Part shown: in pieces, positions 45,004 to 54,917 of the stretch
Layout of the letters: each line of letters begins with the position of its first letter
How positions within the stretch are numbered: position 1 is the stretch's first letter
Assembly (NCBI GenBank): GCA_963931805.1
Contig: OZ007497.1
Coordinates: 2,720,501 to 2,784,500 of the forward strand
DNA: 64,000 nucleotides
Direction: 5' to 3'
Origin: Microdon myrmicae
Taxonomy: Eukaryota > Arthropoda > Insecta > Diptera > Syrphidae
Notes under the pieces: model-generated
The model's input: the letters and a program-made list of their open reading frames with translations, nothing else
Told to the model about the DNA's origin: nothing
The model's database searches: none
Program-made: the position numbers and the translations under genes

Positions 45004-46921
45004 TATGGAAACTATGATAAGAATAATTGGTTCTCATAAATACACTTAGAAATAAAAAAAAAGAGTTTACTATAGCATCCAAGCTCATAAGATCGGACAA
45101 GCATAGTCATGTTTGGTTTTTTTTGATAACAGCATATATAAATCAACATTAGTCTGTGGAGAGCGGAAGCAATGAATTCTTTCTTCAATATGGAAACTAT
45201 GATAAGAATAATTGGTTCTCATAAATACACTTAGACATCAAGAATTTGATATAGCATCCAAGGTCATGGGATCGGGCAAGCACCCCCACATGTTTTTTTG
45301 ATAACAGATCATTTTTTATGTTCTATGTGGACTTGAATATTCATTTGTACTTAGAAAATTGTTCTATAGAAGTCAAAACAAGAACCATTAGGGTTCAAAA
45401 ACACAAACCATTAACAGAAAGCGATGAAAGTTTAGAGATCAAAGACACAAACCAGTAGCAAAAGCACAAACCATGTCAAGTATTGAGACATAAGGCAAAA
45501 GCAGATAGAATCAACAAAACATTTCCCATACAAACCCACAAACAACAAAATTCTCGTATATATTACTCAGTTTAATGACAATAAGATTAAAAAAGTACAA
45601 CAAAGACAGCGTTTTTTTTTATTTCTACCACAATTAACAGCTTACAACTGAGACAAAAGCCAAAAGCACAACCCAGACAACGTTTTTTATTTCTACCACA
45701 ATTAACAGCTTACAACCGAGACAAAAACCTAAAGCACAACCCATTCATCATCATGGCTTAGGTCTGCGTCTTAGGTGAAGTCAACTAGCTTAGCTCTGCG
45801 TCTTAGGTGAAGTCAACTAGCAGCAAAACCATTCACCTGGTGAAGTCAACTAGCTTAGCTCTGCGTCTTAGGTGAAGTCAACTAGCAGCAAAACCATTCA
45901 CCTCCTAAGCACAAATCCATTATCAAAAACACACATACACCCCCCAACAAAAAGTTCAATAGCAAAAAGCCCCCGGCCCCCGCCTCCTCCTTGTTATTGT
46001 TCGTTTGAATACTGGCTTAGGTCTGCGTCTTAGGTGAAGTCAACTAGCTTAGCTCTGCGTCTTAGGGGAAGTCAGTTTAAGTTCCAGCAAAAACACCCCA
46101 TTTCCCATACAAATCCACAAACAACAAAATCCCCGTTTATATTACTCAGCTTAATGATAATAAGATTAAAAAGCACACCAAAGACAACGTTTTTTTATTT
46201 CTACCACAATTAACAGCTTACAACTGAGACAAAAGCCTAAAGCACTACCCAGACAACGTTTTTTATTTCTACCACAATTAACAGCTTACAACTGAGACAA
46301 AAGCCAAAAGCACAACCCAGACAACGTTTTTTTATTTCCACCACAATTAACAGCTTACAACCGAGACAAAAGCCTAAAGCACAACCCAGACAACGTTTTT
46401 TTATTTCTACCACAATTAACAGCTTACAACCGAGACAAAAGCCTAAAGCACTACCCATTCAGCCCCGATATCACCACCTAAGCATAAATCCATTAGCAAA
46501 AAACATAAACCCATAACAAAAAGCACCGACATCACCACAAGCCGCAATACTCACCACCACCTACAAAAAGCTCAATACTCAACACCACCTACAAAAAAAA
46601 GCACAAAATCCAACAACTACAGCGATAAGAACACTACAAACTATACCCAATTAATACCAATACTACTATTTCCACCCCACATAAGAACCCACAACCATTA
46701 ATCACAACCACAAAATATCACTATTAATACCAATACTCATAAGAAATACACTAAATACTACTATTTTACACCTCACTTAAGAATCCCACCACCCATGAAC
46801 CACATACCACTATCAACACTCACCACACAACACACACATCTACACCTTCACATAGAGCTTTGGGGCAGAAAAGAGCTTTTGGGGCAGAAAAGTGAGCCAG
46901 AACCCGTATAACCCTACTACT
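45004..46921 (-). repeat. Right terminal inverted repeat
   Basis: Mirror of 34047-35965, including the tandem arrays and the CACCTAAGACGCAGA repeats. Two to three further ~170-bp units run inward to about 44830. Long stretches compared by eye (for example 45840-45990 against 34975-35130, and 46455-46921 against 34047-34513) show no difference. Confidence 0.93.
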
Positions 46922-48431
46922 GCCGAGCCCCAGATCCCAGAGCCCTCTTTCGACGAAGTTGTAGACGCGATAAATCGACTGAAAAACAACAAGGCCCCCG
47001 GAATCGATTGCATTGCGGCAGAGCTTGTGAAACATGGAGGAGGGGCAACCGTTCGAAAGATCCACCAACTGGTTAAAATAATATGGGACAAGGAAGTCAT
47101 TCCGGAAGAATGGAAAACCGCAAAAGTCATCCCCATTTTCAAAAAAGGCGACAGATCTGACTGCGAAAATTACAGAGGTTTATCATTGCTCCCAATCACA
47201 TACAAAATATTAACAAATGTCATACTGGCAAGAATCACACCGTACGCAGAAGAAATATTGGGAGACTACCAATGCGGATTCCGTCGGAACCGGTCAACAA
47301 GCGACCAGATGTTCACAATAAGGCAACTGCTGGAAAAGAAGTGGGAATACGGAGAGACGGTTCACCAACTGTTCGTTGATTTCAAAAAAGCCTACGACTC
47401 AGTCGCAAGGCAAAGACTCTACCATATTGTAGTTGAGCTGGGAATCCCGAAAAAATATGCCGCTCTCATTCAAATTTGCATGAGAGAAAACAAAGGGCGA
47501 GTTAGAATAGAAAATCACAGAGCCATTTGAATTCCGGGACGGACTAAAGCAGGGAGATGGTCTATCACCGTGTCTTTTTAATCTTGTGCTCGAGTATGTC
47601 ATCAGGAAGGTACAAGACGACAACATGGCCGGGTCATCCCTGAACGGGGTCACACAAGTGCTCGCATATGCCGTTCTGGGCGATAATCTAGAAACTATTA
47701 GTAAAAACTGTGAAATCATCATGCAAGCGGCAGAAGAGGTGGGCCTAGAAATAAATGAAGACAAAACAAAATACATGATTACGGCGGGAACACATATAAA
47801 CGTCAGGGGCAAGATATTTGAAAAAGTTAAAGAATTTAAATATCTGGGAACGACAGTGACGGCCAGTAACGAAATGTCGAAAGAAATTAACAAAAGACTG
47901 CATCCCGGCAACGCTAGTTGGCATGCAGTCAGTAAACTGTTGAAATCCAGACTGCTATCACGTAACATAAAACTTCGTGTCTATAGAACCATAATCATGC
48001 CGATTGTTCTATATGGATGCGAAACATGGGCTCTCACAAAACGGGAAGAAAACAAATTCCGCGTATTCGAGAATAAAGTACTAAGGGGTATCTTTGGTGG
48101 TAAATATGAGGAGAAGCTCCATAACCACGAATTGGAAGAGCTATACCGCAAACCTACAATAGTGAGAGTAATCAAGTCGCGAAGATTAAGATGGGCCGGA
48201 CACGTGGCGCGAATGGGCAACGATAGGACCGTGCATAGAATTCTTGACGGTAGACCAACAGGAAAGAGACCGCCCGGACGCCCGCGACGGAGATGGGAGG
48301 ACAATGTTAGGTTTGATCTAGAGGAGGTCGGATCGAATGGTCAAGCGTGGAAGGAGAGCGCACAGGACAGGGAACGATGGAGGAGTCGAGTCGGTGAGGT
48401 CATGAACTTCCGGGTTCCTACAGGCCAATAA
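46922..48431 (+). pseudogene. RTE ORF, reverse transcriptase part
   Basis: It continues the RTE ORF after the insertion: NNKAPGIDCIAAELVK, VIPIFKKGDRSDCENYRGLSLLP, YQCGFRRNRSTSDQMF, VDFKKAYDSV (motif A). The frame breaks at 47528 before the GLKQGDGLSP-type motif B. The catalytic YADD is lost: the text reads LAYAVLGDNLETI where AYADDLD...GDNLE is expected. The C-terminus from 47586 to 48431 is open, with RVYRTIIMPIVLYGCETWAL, RRLRWAGHVARMG, GRPRRRWEDNVRFDLEEVG and the end VPTGQ. These are typical RTE-clade C-terminal blocks. It is dead by at least these changes. Confidence 0.9.
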
Positions 48432-48529
48432 ATAATAATAATAAAGTCGCATCCGAGGAATTTCGAGAAGAGTTGCTATGCTCGCATAAGCATTCAGTTC
48501 CAGCGAATCCTCGCCGTACAAGCTGAGTT

Positions 48530-48975
48530 GGATTCGTTGGTTGTGTATACCGGGAAATTGAAATTGCTTGGGTGCAAGCAAGAAATATCGTTTAGATAAG
48601 ATATTAACCGAAGTCATTTCGGGGAAATGTATGCGGCTTGGTATAATTGGTGGTGATGGTTAATGTTCCGTTATGGATTTGAATATGCGTTTCATTACGG
48701 CATATGAATTTCGGGGAAGTTAAGATTACTTGGTCGCAAGGAAAGAATATAACTTAAGTAGAGAATTCACCCAAGCAATTTTGGGAAAATGTATGTGGGG
48801 TGATGTAATTGAGGGAGATGATTGGTATTCCATTGTAGGTTGGAATATGCATTTTATTACAGCTTATGAATTTCCGGGGAAATTGAGATTGCTTGGTCGC
48901 AAGGAGGGAATGTGAATTCAGTAAAGGATTGACCGAAGCAATTTTGAGAAAATGAATGCGGGGATGATTAGAATA
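48530..48975. repeat. Degenerate ~180-bp repeat within the LTR-like element
   Basis: Three diverged units sharing AATTGAGATTGCTTGGTCGCAAGGA, GAATATAACTTAAGTAGAG and GAAGCAATTTTGGGAAAATG-type blocks, in the right half of the LTR-like repeat 31622-49161. Confidence 0.65.
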
Positions 48976-49161
48976 TATTCTGTTGAATTGTATTTTGTTG
49001 CGGATTTGGGAGTGTGGTTATTGCGAAGTTAGGGATGTATGGTATTGCGGATTTTGCGTGGGGAGTTGGGTTACAGGTTAAGGTAAGGTGACGCGCTGTT
49101 AGCCGTCACGGTTGGTTGGCGTTGTGGATTGGTTCTCCATGTGGTGTAGAGAACCCCCACA

Positions 49162-49400
49162 ACCCCCCCCAACAACATTCCCCTCTATAATAGAGGATTC
49201 CTGGTCCCAGCCAATAGGGTATACTGCTAACACACTACAAACACGCACGCATAGTACAAGACAGCACAAACACACACATGCCGACCAAAGCGCAGATTGT
49301 CAGACGCCGAAGACGTGATCTGGGTTTACTACCGCACTCAAGACCTATCGGTTCCTACCATCCCTCAATCCAAGTAGTTAGAAAACACCTGTACTAACCC
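49162..49400 (+). pseudogene. LINE E, 3' remainder
   Basis: After the LTR-like repeat and its ACCC duplication the text continues LINE E: CCCCCAACAACATTCCCC, then a frame reading PLYNRGFLVPANRVYC, a plausible C-terminal end. A C-rich then T-rich run at 49424-49455 may mark 3' UTR. The end is not defined. Confidence 0.45.
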
Positions 49401-50446
49401 TGTCCACACTATCCTTAAATACTCCCCCCCCCCCCTTTTTTTTTCTTTTTTAGACATCTTGAGAACGAGCCCAACATTCTCACGGATGTGGGTGATGCTT
49501 GTTATTGCAAGATGACGAGAAGCCAGAGACAAGATGAAGGACACATCTGTCCTTGTGTCACTTAAGTCGGCCTCTCGTCGCCCCATTTTTTGTTTTGCAG
49601 TCGTGTCTTTCAATCTTACAAAGCCTCATAAGTTCATGTGTAAACTTTGGATTTAAGTGCTTTTATTATTGACCGAATAAAGGGGAATAGTTCCCAAGAT
49701 AAGAAGTAATTTTTTTGTTTAATTACTATTGAAAATTATTAACTCGCGCCAATCGCAGCCTGTCTTTTTTTATTGTACATATATAAATATATATATTTGT
49801 CCATATTTTTTTTTTGTTTAGTGTTAATTTTTTTTTGGTATTTATTTCTTAATAGTTTACACGACACGTGGGTGCTGTAGCTCCGATCAAAATAAGAATC
49901 GCGTAAAAATACAAAAAAAAAACATCCATTATTTTACGTTAGAATGGAATAGTTAATCAAAACAATGGAGTGCTCCCATGGAGAGTTCTCTTAAAAACCG
50001 TTCTTCTAGAAATGTTATGGCACCTGCGTCCTTAAGAAATAAGCTTCAATTTCGGGTATAAAATTGGTTGAAGTCGCACCATATAGGGCCGCATGAGACG
50101 AGGCCTTCCGTAGCTTCCACGTTACTCCGGGTTGGAATCCCAGATAAAGATGTGTGTCTTCGATATAGTGCTTATTCCCACTTTTATTTGTTTTGGCTAG
50201 ATATATATAACTCATAAAATTCGTTTCTATCTTCTACTCCGCATTCAGGCGGCATAAATAGGATAAAATATAGCATAAACAATTTTACGTTGAATGTAAA
50301 ATTTCTTAATTTCATGATCATTTATATTATTACTATACATAAGCGACTTCTAATGCTAAAAAACCAGGGTAACTCTTCGTGTAATTTTCGCTCGATAGCA
50401 TTTTCTGAGTATCAAAACATATTTACAAAAAATCGTTTACAACCAC
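49401..50446. other. Unassigned segment with homopolymer runs
   Basis: It includes a C-run then T-run near 49424-49455, many A/T tracts and a short B-box-like GGTTGGAATCCC at 50128 without a matching A box. I find no gene. It ends at the TA target of the mariner. Confidence 0.4.
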
Positions 50447-50621
50447 TACCAGGTGTACCGGGCTGAAGTGAGCGTCAGGATACAAATGTATCGATAGGGC
50501 ACGTTTGTTGTGAACGAGCCTTTATATTTTTTTTATTTGGTTGCTATGACATCTGTCAAATATATTTAGTATGCATCAAGTCATTGTACAAACAACATCA
50601 TTTTTTTTAATCCTGTTCAAA

Positions 50622-51569
50622 ATGTCGAAATTTGTACCAGAAAATGATGATTTGCGGAAAGCATTAATTTTTTGTTTTCATTTGAAGAAAAGTGCTGCAG
50701 AGTCGCATCGAGTGCTTGTCGAGGCTTATGGTGATCATGCTCTATCGGAAGCAACATGAAATATATGGTTTAAGCGGTTCAGAGATAATGATTGTGATGT
50801 GCGAAATGAAGAACGTGAAAGAACACCAAAAAAGTTTGAAGACGCCGAATTGCAAGCAATGTTGGATCAAGATGGCACTTTGAGTCAAAAACAAATGGCA
50901 CAAATGTTAAATGTTGCACAACAAACAATTGCTGACCGTTTAAAAGCTATGGGAAAGATCCAAACGTGTGGAAACTGGGTACGACATGAATTGAATGACA
51001 GGCAGATGGAAAACCGAAACACCGCATGTGAAACGTTGCTTCTACGACACGAAAGGAAGTCAGTATTGCATCGAATTGTGACTGGTGATGAAAAATGGAT
51101 TTAATTTTAAAATCCTAAACGCAAAAAATCATGGGTACATCCAAGAGAAGCGTCAACATCGACTGCAAATCCCAATCGGTTCCGAAAAAAGACAATGCTC
51201 TGTGTTTGGTGGACAGAAGGGGGTGGTGTATCATGAACTTTTAAAACCTGGCGAAACTGTTATTGTGCAACGCTACCGACAACGAATGTTCAATTTGAAC
51301 CATGTATTGATCGAAAAACGACCAGAATGCGCCACAAGACACGGAAAGGTAATTTTGTTGCACGGTAATGCTCCGAGTCATACAGCAAAACCCGTCAAAG
51401 AAACAATAAAATCTCTCGGCTGCGAAGTGTTACCCCACCCGCCGTATTCGCCAGACTTGGCTCCTTCCGACTACCATTTATTTTCATCGATGGCACACGC
51501 AATGGATGAGCAGCATTTCAATTCCTACGAAGAAGCCGTAAATTGGGTCTCCGACGGCCGGTTTTATTG
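50622..51569 (+). pseudogene. Mariner transposase, broken
   Basis: It starts MSKFVPENDDLRKAL. The helix-turn-helix region and ERTPKKFEDAELQ are clear. A stop at 50757, frameshifts near 50790 and 51110 and a stop at 51229 break it. First catalytic Asp in VTGDEKWI (about 51085) is present. The second is lost: LHGNAPSHTA where LHDNAPSHTA is expected. The third is in YSPDLAPSDYHLF. The C-terminus is cut by the BEL LTR after GRFYW and resumes at 58171 (RGIHKLPERWLKCVESNGQYFE, stop near 58247). Even without frame damage the lost Asp would inactivate it. Confidence 0.92.
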
Positions 51570-51574
51570 GTGTG

Positions 51575-52430
51575 TGTTGCAGCACAAGCAGCAACATTTA
51601 AAAACAAGGAATGAATCGATCTCTCAGCAATGCCACTCAAGTAGAACCGATTCACTACAACTTTTAAATAAGTCAAGTCACCCACCATCGAAGCGACAAA
51701 AATTCAACACGACAACTCCATCGCCGAAGGGCATACTCCGTTTCTTTGCTCAATGATTAATATCGACACTGCAACGGAAAAAGGCACTCGTACGATACAA
51801 CCGTTTCTCACGCTGATCTGCTGTTCGATAGTACGGGGCTTTTGATCGGATGACAGTAACGGGGAAATATGGATTACGAAGTATATTAACGGGCGCATGG
51901 AGACAATTCTTCTCCGTTCTTCGTTGTGCTTTGGTGCAATTGAAATCACATTTTGTTGTGTTAAGCAAAGTGGCCATTGAAGTGGCAAATTAACCTAAAT
52001 AAATGTAAAGTTTTGGGCTCCTCGATAGTATAGTGGTTAGTATACCCGCCTGTCACCCGGGAGACCGGGGTTCGATGCCCCGTCGGGGAGCCCCCGGCGC
52101 AAGACTAATGACCTTGCCCAGAAAAAATAAATCATTATGGAAAATTTAACAAGCCTCAGGACTTGCTAAATAAGGCCAAGACCGGTTCCCGGTTGTAGTG
52201 ACGATGATGATGATGAAATGTAAAGTTTAAAAAACGCATTTTAAATTAAGTGAATTGAAAGTTTGTAAATTCGATTGTTACAAAGTGTAAATAAACATAT
52301 ATAAGAATAGCTGCAACAATACCCCTTTTTTGGATTAATTTGGCTGTCCTGGTCAAGTAAATGGAAACCCCTTTTTGATTAAATGAAATTTGGCTATCCT
52401 GGTCGAGGAAGGAACGACCACGGATTATCA
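51575..52430 (+). repeat. BEL 5' LTR (with SINE)
   Basis: Matches 57530-58170 closely over its length except for the SINE and its duplication (52014-52228). Without these it is 641 bp, the same as the 3' LTR. Differences are scattered single bases, indicating moderate age. Confidence 0.93.
52014..52215 (+). mobile_element. tRNA-Asp-derived SINE in the BEL 5' LTR
   Basis: Full-length copy nearly identical to 6810-7014, with the same C-C mismatch in the anticodon stem. Duplication AAATGTAAAGTTT (52001-52013 and 52216-52228). The 3' LTR shows the empty site at about 57956-57968. Confidence 0.95.
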
Positions 52431-52455
52431 TTGGTCCTTCGAGCCGGATGTCCAA
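52431..52455 (+). other. BEL primer-binding region
   Basis: TTGGTCCTTCGAGCCGGAT directly after the 5' LTR, a sequence I associate with BEL/Pao elements. I have not assigned the priming tRNA. Confidence 0.6.
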
Positions 52456-52929
52456 CATCCGTGCAAGAAGTCGGCGCCACAACCATTGGACTACGTCCAA
52501 TTAAATGGAAATTCAAAGAAACAAGGTAGGTGGCAATTGAATTTATAATTTAATATATAAATTAATTAGCGATCCGAATGGATCCTAACTTTAAGGAGTG
52601 TTGTGCTGTGCCGTGCTTTGTAATTAAATCTCCGTTTTGACGTCATACTATTTTCATCATCAAAACTAAATAAAGTATTAATTAAATCAACAAAAGGACG
52701 GAAACTAAGGTTAAGCTCACCGCTTTCAATAAATGTTGCTGAATTTCCAATGATTGAAAATACGCAGAACAAACAAAAGCAAATGAATTCAATAATAATT
52801 AAAAAAAAAAGAAATCGAAATTAATAACATTAGATTGTGAAACGGGAAACAATCACCTTCTTATATCAAGAACAGGATCGTGCAGTGATTCGGGACTATT
52901 CTAGTTTCTAACATGAACTGAGTGTCGAC

Positions 52930-53331
52930 ATTGATTTGGAATCAATAGCGGCAATTACAAACAAGGCCGCAAGGTTAGATCTATTCGAAGTGGCAATCAA
53001 TGTTTGTCGAACGGAATCAGCAATTCCTTGAAACAGCCGAACAGATTAAGAATGAAGGAACGCCAGTATCAAGAAGTGGTACTTCAATACAACCGGACCA
53101 TCAGTTTCGATCCGAAAAACCCAACATTCTACTATAATCAAGCTCTAGCATATATCCGTGTAACAGAAATTGATCATGCGATTAATGACTGCAACTCTGC
53201 GTTGTTCGACAATCCAAATTACAACATAGCATATGGCCGAATGGGAGATATATATCTCAATGCAGGAAAGTACGATGAAGCCATAGACGCTTATACGAAG
53301 CTATTCAATTAGAACCTGACAATAACGATTG
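52930..53331 (+). pseudogene. Captured SGT-like (SGTA) co-chaperone fragment
   Basis: A host-derived piece of a small glutamine-rich TPR co-chaperone. It reads ETAEQIKNEG, then in another frame YQEVVLQYNRTISFDPKNPTFYYNQALAYIRV, INDCNSALFDNPNYNIAYGRMGDIYLNAGKYDEAIDAYTK, and after a further shift AIQLEPDNND: two to three TPR units in the order and spacing of SGTA. The open part is 53004-53312. There is no intron across the region, which suggests origin from spliced RNA. It lies inside the BEL interior in sense and ends within a few bases of the importin fragment. Frameshifts and substitutions (for example NQA for NRA) show it is not functional. Confidence 0.85.
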
Positions 53332-53333
53332 AA

Positions 53334-53985
53334 AATGAATCTGAACAAACGGAAGGAATTGATACGTGCCACAATGGCTGTTGTTCCTGAACAACGAAAG
53401 TTCGCCGAAAAACAACTATCCCAGAGTCACAGAATTCTAGGAATTTCTTCAACTATTCTACAGGCTATGAAGAACAATGTTAAACTACCAGTTAGACAAG
53501 TTGGAGCTATCTTCCTACGTTCATGTCAGGTGTTCTGGATGTTTCAATTGGGGTTTTCAACCAATATCGTAATCGCGTTGTGTGTCACCGCGAATCGTAA
53601 GACATGTTCTGGTATACCTAAAATGTTGTGCTTCATGTATTCCTGGAAGTTAATTAAATATCACATGGTTGCAATTATTCAAGATGTTATATTTCAGATA
53701 ATGTTGTTCGCGGAGTCTGATCAAGACCTCTGGGAAAACGACCCGCATGAACTTATACGAATAGATTTCAGCCTTTTTGCAGATTTTGATTGTCCAGGTC
53801 CTGCAGCACAAATATCTCAACATCAGGTAGAACGCAGGAAGGAATTCTACCTAAAACAATGGGATGATAAACCAAATGATGAAGCACTTCATGTGATTGA
53901 AACGCTGGCAGATGTGCTTCTGAAAAACGAAGATACCGTGGTCAAGTGGAATATGCTTACCACATATCTATTTCCAGAGTTTTAA
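53334..53985 (+). pseudogene. Captured importin-7 (moleskin-like) fragment
   Basis: It begins at the start codon of importin-7 (MNLNKRKELIRATM, QRKFAEKQLSQSH, LPVRQVGAIFLR; about residues 1-60). After an internal deletion of roughly 200 residues it resumes at GVLDVSIGVFNQYRNR, then WKLIKYHMVAIIQDVIFQIM, SDQDLWENDPHELIRIDFSLFADF, ALHVIETLADVLLKNED and MLTTYLFPEF (about residues 270-430 of the family). It has no introns and the same orientation as the SGT piece and BEL. One frame is open throughout, but the GVLDV part reads in another, so the apparent 218-codon ORF is partly out of frame. Confidence 0.87.
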
Positions 53986-54900
53986 ATCGGACTGACACAT
54001 ACCAGCCGTACTGGTTTGCAAAACAAACTAACACCTGCTTATTTATTTTAATAATTGTTCTATTGCAATCGACGGTAAATAGAATAAATTGATAGATATT
54101 TCCTATTTTACCAATATTATAAACCTCCAATATAAATAAAACAACATTTTTTGCGTTTCTGACGAGTGGAACGCGTATGGATTTACGATCCAATTTAGAA
54201 CTACGTTCAAGTCATCGATGACATAGATAGATTTACGATCCATCAAACATCATTTCAACTTTAACACAGTTAACCAACAATTTAATCAATAATCAACTTT
54301 ACAAAGCCAAAATACAGTCCACTTATAATATTCAAGGTTGTTCATTTATTTAATTCTTCAGAATTCACCGCAGGTAAATAAAGAAGTTTTCTAATCGGTT
54401 CCAGTACCAGATTGAGGACATCATTCGGATCCTCTTTTAACAATGTTGCAGGTACTTTTCACCATCCACGCTATAGAAGTTAGATACGACCGCGTACACT
54501 GAACGAACCTCAAGAAGAGGACGATGGCACATCGGACAGAATAGTCGAGAGGACAATTCAATGAAATCTAAGCGTGGATCTCAGTACAACGATAGAGCTA
54601 GAAGCTCTCACCGAAAAGCAAGCGTCACCTGCAACAACATCAGGGAAACAGGAGAAGTTTTGGAAACTTCCTTCCTGTATATGAAAACTATCATCTGACG
54701 GGTCAGCGTTTCAAGCGCAAGCGGTCAGTACGAAGAAAAATTTGCCAACAAGGGCACATCCGGTCCTATACCTGCAATATCAATCCAACTTCGAATTGCA
54801 GACGAATAAATCCAAGAACCCCGGGAATTGCGATCTTCACCGCTTCATTTACATCCGTTCCTGGGCACCGCTGTCACGCATCCAGGATTTGTCGCTTCTC
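53986..54900. other. BEL interior, unassigned
   Basis: Non-coding segment after the importin piece. It includes two copies of the phrase GGATTTACGATCCA (near 54178 and 54228) that recurs at about 55983 and 56034, so at least part of it is element-specific repeat. Confidence 0.5.
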
Positions 54901-54917
54901 TCCACCCAGGCACACCG

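Larger units (their letters stand above)
34047..46921 (+). mobile_element. Minimal Polinton-like (pPolB) element, 12,875 bp
   Basis: Bounded by AGTAGTAGGGTTAT and its exact inverse, with the GCCGAG duplication in the RTE ORF. The long inverted repeats are collinear without net gaps for at least 1.73 kb. Inside, left to right: a promoter module and a 111-residue gene, two tandem-repeat arrays, a second promoter module with two apparent 5' UTR introns, the protein-primed DNA polymerase gene, and a minus-strand acidic 136-residue gene driven by a third copy of the module. Standard Polintons (15-20 kb) also encode a retroviral-type integrase, packaging ATPase, cysteine protease and capsid proteins, and I see none of these. 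The polymerase is intact and the inverted repeats are near-identical, while the surrounding RTE is decayed, so this is a young insertion. It could be mobilised by an integrase supplied in trans, or be a distinct lineage. Confidence 0.9.
32198..48445 (+). mobile_element. RTE-like LINE, full length, split by the Polinton-like element
   Basis: A non-LTR element of about 3.4 kb once the 12.9-kb guest is removed, flanked by the 13-bp duplication GTCGCATCCGAGG (32185-32197 and 48446-48458). It starts CCCCCGCTTAGTAG and ends in an AATAATAATAATAAA tail, the short-repeat tail typical of the RTE clade. It inserted in the LTR-like repeat. Fragments of the family occur at 1217-1575 and 23612-25384. Confidence 0.92.
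31622..49161. mobile_element. LTR-like repeat, family 2-like, split by the RTE/Polinton stack
   Basis: It begins TGTGGGGTGGG at 31622 and ends AACCCCCACA at 49161, with duplication ACCC (31618-31621 and 49162-49165) in LINE E. Excluding the RTE and its duplication it is about 1.28 kb, in line with the 1.2-kb copy at 17785-18988. The end (GGTTCTCC, then TAGAGAACCCCCACA) resembles that copy and 1-1216. The right half carries a degenerate repeat of about 180 bp at 48530-48970. It has no coding sequence. Confidence 0.8.

Noticed and set aside
50120..50150. Possible RNA polymerase III gene (GGTTGGAATCCC as B box)
   Set aside because: No A box at the right distance and no foldable cloverleaf.
53004..53985. 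Functional host SGT and importin-7 genes at this locus
   Set aside because: Both are partial, frameshifted, intron-less and confined between the BEL LTRs; importin lacks about 200 internal residues and everything after about residue 430.
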